33,817 nt of DNA, from contig CALUQB010000032.1 of the NCBI GenBank assembly GCA_944322815.1, positions 1-33,817 of the forward strand. The letters are read 5' to 3'. Below the pieces are notes generated by a model. The model did not search any database and was not told the DNA's origin. It saw nothing but the letters and a program-made list of their open reading frames with translations. Positions 8,727 to 15,778 of the stretch are shown piece by piece (the first letter of the stretch is position 1; every line of letters starts with the position of its first letter). Position numbers and translations under genes: made by a program. The DNA comes from an uncultured Bacteroidales bacterium. Its GTDB lineage: Bacteria; Bacteroidota; Bacteroidia; Bacteroidales; UBA932.

Positions 8727-8789
8727 AATATTGCCTGTCTTCCGTAAAATTCTGCTTTTGACAACAAAATATTGTCAAAAGGCAATATT
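8727..8789. promoter_or_regulatory. Nested inverted repeats upstream of the XRE regulator
   Basis: Two inverted repeats are nested. The inner arms are CTTTTGACAA (8755-8764) and TTGTCAAAAG (8772-8781) around a 7-base AT-rich centre. The outer arms are AATATTGCC (8727-8735) and GGCAATATT (8781-8789). All arms are perfect. They lie upstream of the -7 box at 8819 and are likely operator sites for autoregulation by the XRE protein, which is an inference from position and symmetry. Confidence 0.5.
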
Positions 8790-8818
8790 AAAAGCCTGCG
8801 TGCTGTCTTATTTAGGAA

Positions 8819-8826
8819 TATATTTG
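8819..8826 (+). promoter_or_regulatory. Bacteroidetes -7 box TATATTTG for the XRE gene
   Basis: TATATTTG matches the TAnnTTTG consensus and lies 25 bases before the start codon at 8852. No convincing -33 TTTG is seen about 20 bases upstream, so the promoter may be weak or activator-dependent. Confidence 0.5.
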
Positions 8827-8851
8827 TCTGCAATAAAAATTATCGGCAGAC

Positions 8852-9283
8852 ATGGACAACAATACGGTCAAGGAAAACATTATCCGCTGCAGGAAGGGCA
8901 TGAAGCTTTCACAGCAGGATATGGCTGACAGGATCGGTATGTCCAGAACTGCGTACCGCAATATCGAAAGGGGCGAAACGAAACTTCTCAGCGAAAATGT
9001 GTCGAAGATAGCCGCGGCGCTTGGAGTAGGGACGGAGGAACTTGTGCTGGGCTATTCATCGGACAGGGACGGCGGGAATATCATGAAGGACGAGAAATCT
9101 TACCGCTGGATGTATGAAGAACTCAAAAGCAGGTACACTTTCGAACTGCAGAAACAGGCGGACGAGATTTCCCGTCTGGTCAAGGAAAACTCCACTCTTA
9201 AAGACTATATAGAGGTACAGAAGAATCTCATCAGTACCAAGGAGGAAATCATCTCCATGCTCAGAAAATCAGAGAACGGATAG
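8852..9283 (+). CDS. XRE-family helix-turn-helix regulator with C-terminal coiled coil
   Basis: A 143-residue DNA-binding protein. Residues of about 6-65 form a Cro/C1-type HTH: KLSQQDMADRIGMSRTAYRNIE with a helix-turn-helix at roughly 22-43, then ALGVGTEEL. Residues of about 85-140 are heptad-like and charged (LQKQADEISRLVKENSTLKD), predicted to be a coiled coil for dimerisation. This architecture is common in small Bacteroidetes regulators of unknown target. Nested inverted repeats upstream suggest autoregulation. The stop codon abuts, with no gap, the stop of the convergent oxidoreductase gene at 9284. It is not obviously part of the preceding locus, because a strong terminator separates them. 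Confidence 0.85.
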   Translation: MDNNTVKENIIRCRKGMKLSQQDMADRIGMSRTAYRNIERGETKLLSENVSKIAAALGVGTEELVLGYSSDRDGGNIMKDEKSYRWMYEELKSRYTFELQKQADEISRLVKENSTLKDYIEVQKNLISTKEEIISMLRKSENG

Positions 9284-9859
9284 TCAGAAGTCCCGGCAAA
9301 GTTCGAGACCGCGGCTTATGGCTTCGGATATTTTCCCTTCTATGACATCCGGAGAGCTGTAGTCCATGTTTTCTGCGGATATTACATACAGTTCGCCAAG
9401 TCCCCACAGATAGCTCAATGCCCTGAGATACGGCGTTGCCTGCTCGAGCGGATCCCCTGTCCTGATATCCATCCCACGGGTAGTGATATACAGTACTTTT
9501 TCGCATTTGCACAATCCGTAGCAGTGCCTGTCATCGCTGTCGAACGTGATATGGAAGAGCGACATGTTCTCTATGAACACTTTCAGTTCGCTCGGGAAGC
9601 TCATGTCCCAGAATGGGGCGGCTATCACTATCCTGTCTGCGGCGGCTATCCTCCGGGCCATTTCCGCATATTCTTCAGGCACTATACCGCTGTCGCGGTC
9701 GTGCAATATCCGGCTGTCCACTGCCGGAAACCCGGCTCCGTCGAGACGGATGGTCTCGATATCGTACCTTTTGCCAAGCTCATCGACAAGAGGCCGCGCT
9801 ATGCGTCTGGTGCGCGACCCCTCTCTCATCGTGGCATCTATGAAAACAAGTTTCGCCAT
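9284..9859 (-). CDS. Flavodoxin-fold NAD(P)H oxidoreductase (azoreductase/quinone reductase-like)
   Basis: A 191-residue cytoplasmic protein of the flavodoxin-like fold family 2 (AzoR/NQO type). The first strand and phosphate loop are visible as KLVFIDATMREGSRTRRIA, which would bind the FMN phosphate. ADRIVIAAPFWDMSFPSELKVFIE matches the family's central strand and the quinone/FMN contact loop. VLYITTRGMD is the next strand. Such enzymes reduce quinones, azo dyes or nitroaromatics by two-electron transfer. It lies 12 bases downstream of the nitroreductase gene on the same strand, so the pair is probably one operon of flavin-dependent reductases. The exact substrate cannot be assigned. Confidence 0.82.
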   Translation of the reverse strand: MAKLVFIDATMREGSRTRRIARPLVDELGKRYDIETIRLDGAGFPAVDSRILHDRDSGIVPEEYAEMARRIAAADRIVIAAPFWDMSFPSELKVFIENMSLFHITFDSDDRHCYGLCKCEKVLYITTRGMDIRTGDPLEQATPYLRALSYLWGLGELYVISAENMDYSSPDVIEGKISEAISRGLELCRDF

Positions 9860-9871
9860 ACCTGATCCACG

Positions 9872-10477
9872 TTATTCCACGAAATGTACATAGTCGGCCT
9901 TGCGCGGCTTCGGTGCAGGGGCTTCCTGTGCCGGATAGCCTATGATGCAGTTTCCGATGCCTTCATAGTCGCCTTCTATTCCCCATTCCTTCAGCAGGGC
10001 TTTGCCGGCTTCGCTGTCGAACACTTCCTTCGCCCTGTGTATCCAGCAGGTGCCAAGTCCGACTGCGTGGGCTGCATTCATCAGATTTCCCATCACCAGA
10101 GAGCCGTCATACAGGTAGGTGGGGTATTTCCTGTCGGCCAGGACTACGAGTACTGCCGGAGCTCCGTAGAAAGGATCGGAAGATGTCCCCATGACAGCGG
10201 CATTGAGTCTGGACAGGCTGTCCCTCATGGCTTTGTCTGTCACCGCCACGATGATGGGCGACTGGTTCCCTTTTCCGGTAGGGGCGTAGGTCCCTGCCTC
10301 TATGACCTGTTCGAGAAGCTCTTTCGGAGGCATCTGCTCCGTGTAGGCCCTGATGGACCGTCTTGTCTTCAGATTTTCGATGGTTTCGTTCTGTCCCATG
10401 GCTGTTTCGTTCTGTGCATTGGTGCAGGAGGTCAGAAGCCCGAGTGCCAATGCGGCTGTTAACATAAGATATCGCAT
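9872..10477 (-). CDS. Nitroreductase-family flavoprotein with a lipoprotein signal
   Basis: A 201-residue protein. Residues 1-18 look like a lipoprotein signal peptide with lipobox LLTSC (Cys18). The nitroreductase domain starts near residue 33 with IENLKTRRSIRAYTEQ, the family's FMN-phosphate-binding segment. APTGKGNQSP and GLGTCWIHRAKEVF are further hallmarks. A 7-codon partial repeat (QNETAMG then QNETI) joins signal and domain, encoded by a 12-base direct repeat at 10383-10394 and 10404-10415. Met27 lies inside this repeat and could be an alternative cytoplasmic start. The promoter at 10503-10533 supports the full-length start. Nitroreductases are normally cytosolic because they need NAD(P)H, so an exported form is unusual. 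The fold call is firm, the location tentative. Confidence 0.85.
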   Translation of the reverse strand: MRYLMLTAALALGLLTSCTNAQNETAMGQNETIENLKTRRSIRAYTEQMPPKELLEQVIEAGTYAPTGKGNQSPIIVAVTDKAMRDSLSRLNAAVMGTSSDPFYGAPAVLVVLADRKYPTYLYDGSLVMGNLMNAAHAVGLGTCWIHRAKEVFDSEAGKALLKEWGIEGDYEGIGNCIIGYPAQEAPAPKPRKADYVHFVE

Positions 10478-10502
10478 CGTGTCGTGTATTTGGTTGTATC
10501 TT

Positions 10503-10533
10503 CAAATTTATATCAGATACTTCATCATGTCAA
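10503..10533 (-). promoter_or_regulatory. Promoter for the nitroreductase-oxidoreductase operon
   Basis: On the minus strand, TAAATTTG (10510 to 10503) matches the -7 consensus TAnnTTTG. TTG (10533 to 10531) lies 20 bases upstream at the -33 position. The start codon is 25 bases downstream. Confidence 0.6.
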
Positions 10534-10555
10534 GTCTTTTGAAAAATTAATGTGT

Positions 10556-10563
10556 TATCTTTG
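10556..10563 (+). promoter_or_regulatory. -7 box TATCTTTG for the EamA transporter gene
   Basis: TATCTTTG fits TAnnTTTG and lies 47 bases before the start codon. A TTTG at 10538-10541 is somewhat too close for a standard -33 element. It faces away from the divergent nitroreductase promoter. Confidence 0.55.
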
Positions 10564-10610
10564 CGCGCCCGGAACGGAGCCGGGACCGATACGATCAAAA
10601 GCAGACTGAT

Positions 10611-11528
10611 ATGGGAAGATTCAAAGGTATAATGTACGGGATGGCGACATCTGTCACTTTCGGCCTGATCCCGCTTTTCACATTGCCGCTGATAGGTAAG
10701 GGAATGGTATATGATTCCATCCTGTTTTACAGATTTCTTTTCGCGTCCCTGGCGCTGGCTGCCGTGATGCTGGTCAAGAAGGAAACCTTCAGGATAGATT
10801 TACGGGATCTCCCGGTCTTCATCCTCCTGGCGTTTTTCTATACTTTTTCATCCCTGTTCCTGCTGTACGGATACGGGTACATGGGCGCAGGAGTGGCTAC
10901 GACCCTGCATTTTACCTATCCTGTTTTCGTGACCCTGATCATGTTCTTCCTGTTCAGGGAGAAGACAGGCTGGCTTACGTGGCTGTCCATCGCCCTGGCC
11001 GTCTGCGGAGTCGCCCTGCTTTCGCTTCCGGAGTCCGGTCTTTCGGCAGACGTGAAGGGTATCGTCATAGTCCTGCTTTCGGCCGTGGCATACGGCAGCT
11101 ATATAGTGGGCGTAAACAAATCCAGGGTGCGCAACATGAACAGCCGCAAACTGGCTTTCTATGTCTTTGTATTCACCACCATCATTTTCGGGATCAAGGA
11201 TATGGCATCGGGAAGTCTCCAGCTGCCTCCGGATCCTGTCTCTTACTGCAATCTGTTCTTTCTTGCAGTCCTTCCGACGGTAGTGTCGAATATCACACTC
11301 GTACTGGCGGTACAGAACATCGGAGGAACGCTGACTTCGGTATTGGGGGCATTGGAGCCGCTGACGGCAGTGTGCATAGGCGCATTGGTCTTCGGAGAAG
11401 ACTTCACTCTCAGGGAAGGTTTCGGGATTCTGCTGGTATTGACTGCAGTCACGGTGATAATATTGACTGGTACGATTCAGGGTACGCTGGACAAGGTTTT
11501 CAAGAAGATCCGCCCGCGTCACGCCTGA
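10611..11528 (+). CDS. EamA-family (DMT superfamily) membrane transporter
   Basis: A 305-residue, ten-helix inner membrane protein made of two EamA repeats (about 5-135 and 147-285). Visible family features include MATSVTFGLIPLFTLPL at the N-terminus, YMGAGVATTLHFTYPVFVTL at the end of repeat one, and TLTSVLGALEPLTAVCIGALVFGE in repeat two, the typical SALxPxxxxLxxxxxxGE segment. Members export or exchange amino acids, metabolites or nucleotide sugars, and substrate is not predictable from sequence. It stands alone, with its own -7 box upstream and the convergent methyltransferase mini-ORF 5 bases downstream. Confidence 0.9.
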   Translation: MGRFKGIMYGMATSVTFGLIPLFTLPLIGKGMVYDSILFYRFLFASLALAAVMLVKKETFRIDLRDLPVFILLAFFYTFSSLFLLYGYGYMGAGVATTLHFTYPVFVTLIMFFLFREKTGWLTWLSIALAVCGVALLSLPESGLSADVKGIVIVLLSAVAYGSYIVGVNKSRVRNMNSRKLAFYVFVFTTIIFGIKDMASGSLQLPPDPVSYCNLFFLAVLPTVVSNITLVLAVQNIGGTLTSVLGALEPLTAVCIGALVFGEDFTLREGFGILLVLTAVTVIILTGTIQGTLDKVFKKIRPRHA

Positions 11529-11533
11529 CCGTT

Positions 11534-11644
11534 TCAATGGCTTTCGCAGAAATCCATGAGTTCGGGCATGGTCATGGCTGTTTCAGCCGTCTTCCGCCTT
11601 ATCGCATCATCTGTCGGCAGGATGAGAATATCGCTCGTCTTCAT
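11534..11644 (-). CDS. Possible 36-residue protein overlapping the methyltransferase stop (ATGA)
   Basis: A short frame begins MKTSDILILPTDDAIRRKTA and ends DFCESH. Its ATG overlaps the methyltransferase TGA by the 4-base ATGA arrangement typical of translational coupling. I do not recognise a family. The composition (hydrophobic start, then an acidic and basic helix with PELMDF) looks protein-like. It could be a genuine small partner, the stub of a lost downstream gene, or chance. The next gene is convergent and ends 5 bases away. Confidence 0.4.
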   Translation of the reverse strand: MKTSDILILPTDDAIRRKTAETAMTMPELMDFCESH

Positions 11645-13476
11645 AATTCGTCTATCGTGTTTCTGATGAAACCGGCCATGTCGCCGATACCGTATTTGCA
11701 ATACAGCTGCGTGTCTATTTCTTCTGTCGGCCGGGACCAGTCTATGTCGGATGTCCTGCCGAAGTCCTGGAGCGGTACGTATCTGTACGTCCTGGCAGGT
11801 GCGGATTGCGTGACTTTCAGTGCAGATACCAGTATCCTGAAAAACCTGGTGCGGATGTATTTTTCGAAGTTGGACGCTTCTTCCTCCGAAGTGAAGGCCG
11901 CGTACAGATAAGACTGGGAGCATACGGCTCCCGGAGGCGCCGCTACCGGTATTCCCATGACTTTCCTGTCATTGCCGGAACCGGCGGCTCCGGCAATGAA
12001 TATCTTGTATTTCGGTATGTCCTGCCTGTTCTTCCGTATGCTTGCGTCCGATACATATCCGGTTTTCCTGATCCCTTTCTCGATATAGTACAGCAGCCTG
12101 TCATGTTCCGGTGATGCTGTCGGGTAAACGTCCACGGGTGTTTTCCTGCTGTGTCCCGGATTCGACGGTATGCCGAAGGGGGTGTCGGCCGAAATGATGC
12201 TGTCTGCGCTTCCTTCTCCGTTCCGTATGCGGATTTCTTCCACTTTTCCGACTATGTCACTGATGCGCGGGTCCCTGATCAGCACATCGGAAATGTCCAG
12301 TCTGCGCAGTGCTGACAGTCTTTCGCCTTTTCTGTACAGGACGTATTCGCACGGGCCGGTGTATTTCCTGCTTTCGAGATAGTAGCAGATGCCTCCCTTG
12401 ATTTCGACGTCTCCTGAAAATACTCTGCGGCTTTCGGTGTAGACCGTCATTTTCCTGATATGTCCGCAGGTGAGCATCCTGTGCCTGAACTTTTTCAGCA
12501 GGTTTTCCCTCCCGGTGGTGAACCATGCGGCCTTGATGACCAGAGATATATGGTCAGGACCGAGTTCCGAAGCTGCCTCGGCGAATTTCTGGTAGATCGG
12601 CGCATCGTTGTTTCCTCCGGACCCGCCTCTGTCCTGATACGGGGGATTCCCGACGATGGCCTTGAATCCGGAATGCGGATATTCAGAGACTGGTGTCGCC
12701 AGCCCGTCCATCTGCCACAGATTTCCGGAGACGGTGCCGGCTATTTCCTCTATTTGCTTCCATGAAAGGGTTTTCCCCGGAAACTTGTCCTGGAACCAGT
12801 CCAGAAAAGACCGGAAGACGGAGACTCTGGCCAGCAGCAGGTTGTCTCCCTGCCATTCAAATCCGTATGTGTTCCTGAGCGCTTCCAGTGCATACATGAA
12901 CCATTCATCCGGAGATTCCGTATTTTCCCCGACTATCCTGAGTTTCCTGTCCAGGATGCCTATCCTTTCCCTGACGTCCATGACGGCTCCTGTCGTGACA
13001 TCATATCTGCCCGCCAGATATGGAGCCTCCCCGCACGTGATTTCGAGGCGCGGTTCGGAAACGTAGTCTTCCCATGCCCTGCCGTACGGAAACATGATCT
13101 TGTCCCGGCTGGTCTTCCATGTGCGGATTCCGTAAGAATCGGCAGTCTCCGTGTTGAATGTTCCCTTCCGTCCGAACCATTCGTCGTCGATGAGATTTAT
13201 CTGGGCGTTGCACAGCCATGAAGGGGTGAAGACCTCGGCCATTTTCCTGGATCTGGCATTTTTCATGTCGGATGGCTTGAGTATTCTCGGGATTATGACG
13301 CTGTGTTTCCGTATCCTTTCGCAGGTGATCCGGTCGTCATGTCCGTACCCCTCTCCGTATGATGAATAGTCGGAAGCTGCCCAGATGATGTTTTTCCCCG
13401 TGACATGATCCTGCAGGAGAAGCCTCAAGATTTCTTCCCTTGCCCCGTTATCCGTCATGTCCGCAAATTCTCTCAT
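11641..13476 (-). CDS. Eco57I-class adenine-specific DNA methyltransferase / restriction-modification protein
   Basis: About 611 residues from the chosen ATG. AEVFTPSWLCNAQIN (about 80) is the N-terminal motif of this class. RLEITCGEAPYL (about 143-154) stands where motif I (usually PACGxG) binds S-adenosylmethionine, with an atypical sequence. AIVGNPPYQD (NPPY at 277-280) is the catalytic motif IV for N6-adenine methylation. A variable C-terminal half should give target recognition (TaqI-like), with LEKYIRTRF-like and FRILVSALKVTQ segments. The frame extends to 13533, but a -7 box at 13540-13547 would put transcription start near there, so ATG 13476 or 13458 is preferred. No separate endonuclease is nearby, and the protein may be an orphan methyltransferase or have both activities. 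The class call is confident, the activity less so. Confidence 0.82.
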   Translation of the reverse strand: MREFADMTDNGAREEILRLLLQDHVTGKNIIWAASDYSSYGEGYGHDDRITCERIRKHSVIIPRILKPSDMKNARSRKMAEVFTPSWLCNAQINLIDDEWFGRKGTFNTETADSYGIRTWKTSRDKIMFPYGRAWEDYVSEPRLEITCGEAPYLAGRYDVTTGAVMDVRERIGILDRKLRIVGENTESPDEWFMYALEALRNTYGFEWQGDNLLLARVSVFRSFLDWFQDKFPGKTLSWKQIEEIAGTVSGNLWQMDGLATPVSEYPHSGFKAIVGNPPYQDRGGSGGNNDAPIYQKFAEAASELGPDHISLVIKAAWFTTGRENLLKKFRHRMLTCGHIRKMTVYTESRRVFSGDVEIKGGICYYLESRKYTGPCEYVLYRKGERLSALRRLDISDVLIRDPRISDIVGKVEEIRIRNGEGSADSIISADTPFGIPSNPGHSRKTPVDVYPTASPEHDRLLYYIEKGIRKTGYVSDASIRKNRQDIPKYKIFIAGAAGSGNDRKVMGIPVAAPPGAVCSQSYLYAAFTSEEEASNFEKYIRTRFFRILVSALKVTQSAPARTYRYVPLQDFGRTSDIDWSRPTEEIDTQLYCKYGIGDMAGFIRNTIDEL

Positions 13477-13539
13477 TCCCTGTCCGTTGCTCTGCCTCTG
13501 CGGCCGGACTTCCTGTACCCGTGCCTGCGGCAATATTTA

Positions 13540-13547
13540 CAAAGGTA
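13540..13547 (-). promoter_or_regulatory. -7 box TACCTTTG for the methyltransferase gene
   Basis: On the minus strand, TACCTTTG is a perfect TAnnTTTG match. It places the transcript start near 13535, which argues against the far-upstream start codon at 13533 and leaves a leader of about 60 bases. Confidence 0.55.
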
Positions 13548-13560
13548 AGGAAAAGATTCA

Positions 13561-13568
13561 TATATTTG
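13561..13568 (+). promoter_or_regulatory. -7 box TATATTTG for the mechanosensitive channel gene
   Basis: TATATTTG matches the -7 consensus, 41 bases before the ATG at 13610. It is divergent to the methyltransferase -7 box only 13 bases away, so the two promoters overlap. Confidence 0.5.
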
Positions 13569-13609
13569 GGAAATAATTGCGTGACACAAACGCGGAAAAG
13601 ATATCGGAC

Positions 13610-14791
13610 ATGTACCAGAATCCTGTAGAAATATTCGGCCTGACCATGCAGACGCGCATCATCATATCGTGTGCGGTAGTGCTTCTCGCCTACCTCGTGG
13701 ACTTCCTTTGCTGCAAGCTGCTGATTCCTCTTATCCGCAAGATAGCGGAGAAGACCGCTTTCAGATGGGACAATCATCTGACTGACAATCAGGTGCTGCA
13801 CAATGTGTTCCATCTGATACCGCCGGTGACCTTCATGGTGGCTCTTCCCATGCTTTTCCCCGAAGGGGGACGGTGGATAGTGTTTGCGACCAAGATTCTG
13901 AGCATATATATCATCGTGGTGACCTGTATGCTGGCCTGTTCGTTCGTGAATTCCATGTATGCCCTTTCCAGCGAATCCGAGATCCTGAAAAACAAGCCGA
14001 TGAAAGGAGTCTACCAGATGGTGAAAGTCGTGGTGATCTGCGTGGGTGCCATATTGACCATAGGTGTGCTGATAGAAAAGGATTTCACGACTCTGATAGC
14101 CGGTCTCGGCGCTTCGGCTGCCGTGCTGATGCTGATATTCAAGGATACGATTCTGGGGCTCGTGGCAGGCATACAGCTTTCAGCCCATGACATGCTGAGA
14201 CCGGGGGACTGGATCATGATGGACAAATACGGTGTCAACGGAGAGGTGGAGGAAGTCACCCTGAATACGGTGAAGGTCAGGAACTGGGACAACACCATCA
14301 CTACCGTGCCTCCGTATATTCTGGTCAGCGATTCATTCAAGAACTGGAGAGGCATGAGGGAGAGTGCCGGCCGTCGTGTGGCACGGGCGTTCCGCATAGA
14401 TGTGAATACCATCCGATTCTGTACCCCGGAAGAGCTGTCCCGCTTTTCAGGCATGGAGTGGGCCTCCGGATTCGGAACAGGGGAGAAGATCGTGAATCTC
14501 CATCTTTTCAGGGCGGCGGCCGAGTGGTATCTGCGCAGCCGTCCCGATATAAACAGTGACCTGATGCTGCTCGTACGCCAGCTCGAACCGACATCCGAGG
14601 GACTGCCGCTGCAGCTTTATTTCTTTACATACACGAAAGTATGGGCAGAACATGAGAATATCGCATCGGATGTTTTCGAGCATGTCATCGCCATGTTGCC
14701 TGATTTCGGCCTGAGAATCTTCCAGCGACCGTCAGGCCTGGATCTGGAACATTCAGACCTGGCCGGAGACGGCAGGGACAGTCTGTCGTAA
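13610..14791 (+). CDS. MscS-family mechanosensitive ion channel (YbdG-like)
   Basis: A 393-residue inner membrane channel that opens under membrane tension in hypo-osmotic shock. Several transmembrane helices lie in the first 170 residues. The pore-lining helix and start of the beta domain are clear: TTLIAGLGASAAVLMLIFKD, then GLVAGIQLS and LRPGDWIMM, followed by GEVEEVTLNTVKVRNWDNT, the MscS beta-domain signature. NWRGMRESAGRR and the C-terminal alpha/beta domain resemble E. coli YbdG, as does the length (YbdG is about 415). The frame extends to a TTG at 13577, but ATG 13610 is preferred given the promoter at 13561. It stands as a single gene between divergent methyltransferase and the pst operon. 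Confidence 0.9.
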   Translation: MYQNPVEIFGLTMQTRIIISCAVVLLAYLVDFLCCKLLIPLIRKIAEKTAFRWDNHLTDNQVLHNVFHLIPPVTFMVALPMLFPEGGRWIVFATKILSIYIIVVTCMLACSFVNSMYALSSESEILKNKPMKGVYQMVKVVVICVGAILTIGVLIEKDFTTLIAGLGASAAVLMLIFKDTILGLVAGIQLSAHDMLRPGDWIMMDKYGVNGEVEEVTLNTVKVRNWDNTITTVPPYILVSDSFKNWRGMRESAGRRVARAFRIDVNTIRFCTPEELSRFSGMEWASGFGTGEKIVNLHLFRAAAEWYLRSRPDINSDLMLLVRQLEPTSEGLPLQLYFFTYTKVWAEHENIASDVFEHVIAMLPDFGLRIFQRPSGLDLEHSDLAGDGRDSLS

Positions 14792-14833
14792 AGCTGGCTG
14801 GCATTGTCGTAAAATGTTAAAGAAAAGTTAAAT

Positions 14834-14853
14834 CGGCAGGCGGACGTCTGCCG
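14834..14853 (+). terminator. Hairpin between the channel gene and the pst promoter
   Basis: CGGCAG (14834-14839) and CTGCCG (14848-14853) pair around 8 bases, followed by TTGTTT. An alternative fold uses GGCGGAC/GTCTGCC at 14840-14852. It lies 42 bases after the channel stop and directly abuts the -33 box of pstS, so it may be a terminator, a regulatory element or both. A related GGCGGAC...GTCTGCC hairpin follows phoU at 19777. Confidence 0.5.
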
Positions 14854-14856
14854 TTG

Positions 14857-14888
14857 TTTGGAATATCGGCCAGGCGGACTTACCTTTG
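14857..14888 (+). promoter_or_regulatory. Promoter of the pst phosphate uptake operon
   Basis: TTTG at 14857-14860 and TACCTTTG at 14881-14888 are separated by 20 bases, which is a full Bacteroidetes -33/-7 promoter. The pstS start codon is 30 bases downstream. Phosphate-starvation control is expected from the operon's role, but I did not identify a Pho box. Confidence 0.75.
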
Positions 14889-14917
14889 CGCCGTACGGAA
14901 AACAAGTCTGCACGGAT

Positions 14918-15769
14918 ATGGAAATGAAGAGAACTGCAGTATTGGTCATTCTCTGCTTCTTGCTCGTACAAGGAGTCTCTTTCGCACAGAGGATCAAGGG
15001 CAGCGACACCCTGCTGCCTCTTACCCAGGAACTGGCCGAACAATATCTGGAAAAGAATCCTGATGCCGAACTTATCGTTACCGGAGGCGGTTCAGGTGTC
15101 GGGATCGCCGCTCTCCCTGAAAACACTACTGACATAGCCATGGCTTCCCGCCGGATCAAGTTCGGCGAGAAAATGAAATTTGCGGAAACAGGTCTTGATG
15201 CACGGGAGGTCATAGTGGCATACGATGCCCTGGCCGTAGTCGTGAATCCTTCGAATCCTGTCGACAGGCTTACAAGGGAACAGCTCGAAGCGATATTCAG
15301 GGGAAAGATCACCAACTGGAAGGATGTCGGAGGAGAAGACAGGAAGATAGTGGTCTATTCCAGGGAGACATCATCGGGAACTTATGAATTTTTCAAGGAA
15401 AGTGTTCTGGACAACAAGAATTACATGAGCAGCATACTTTCCATGCCGGCTACGGGAGCTATTATCCAGTCAGTAAAACAGACGAAAGGAGCCATAGGTT
15501 ATATCGGCCTTGCGTATCTGAACCGGTTTGTCAAGCCGCTGGAGGTTTCTTATGATGGCGGCAGGCACTTCGCCGCTCCGTCAGTCGGGACGGCTGCAGA
15601 CGGTTCTTATCCTATCGTCAGACCTTTGTATTATTATTACGATGCGGAAAAAGAGTCTCTGGTATCTCCGTTTGTTTCATATGTCCTGTCTCCTGCCGGT
15701 CAGCAGTCTGTCCTGGAGCAGGGTTTTGTCCCTGTCTTGCCGGTATCGGCCGGAAACCCGGAAAAATAA
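14918..15769 (+). CDS. pstS: Phosphate ABC transporter, periplasmic phosphate-binding protein
   Basis: A 283-residue exported solute-binding protein with signal peptide (residues 1-23, ending VSFAQ). After cleavage comes RIKGSDTLLPL, the family's first strand and helix. Phosphate-contact segments are visible: TGGGSGVGIAAL (55-66), TDIAMASRR (71-79) and YSRETSSGTYEFF (147-159), the last with the Arg and SSGT that bind the anion. The hinge-side segment LTREQLEAIFRGKITNWKDVGG (118-139) is the family hallmark. It delivers phosphate to the PstCA channel. It is first in the operon, 30 bases after the promoter, with pstC 9 bases downstream. ATG 14930 is an alternative start giving two fewer-charge residues, of little consequence. 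Confidence 0.93.
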   Translation: MEMKRTAVLVILCFLLVQGVSFAQRIKGSDTLLPLTQELAEQYLEKNPDAELIVTGGGSGVGIAALPENTTDIAMASRRIKFGEKMKFAETGLDAREVIVAYDALAVVVNPSNPVDRLTREQLEAIFRGKITNWKDVGGEDRKIVVYSRETSSGTYEFFKESVLDNKNYMSSILSMPATGAIIQSVKQTKGAIGYIGLAYLNRFVKPLEVSYDGGRHFAAPSVGTAADGSYPIVRPLYYYYDAEKESLVSPFVSYVLSPAGQQSVLEQGFVPVLPVSAGNPEK

Positions 15770-15778
15770 GCCCAGACG

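Noticed and set aside
8638-8928. 96-residue frame overlapping the XRE start
   Set aside because: It crosses the terminator and the inverted repeats and runs out of frame into the regulator; no family features.
11645-11923. Longer frame upstream of the 36-codon ORF
   Set aside because: It is the out-of-frame shadow of the methyltransferase; only the part after the methyltransferase stop could be translated independently.
13477-13533. Methyltransferase start at 13533
   Set aside because: The -7 box at 13540-13547 would put transcription start almost at this codon, and the first 19 residues look unlike the family.
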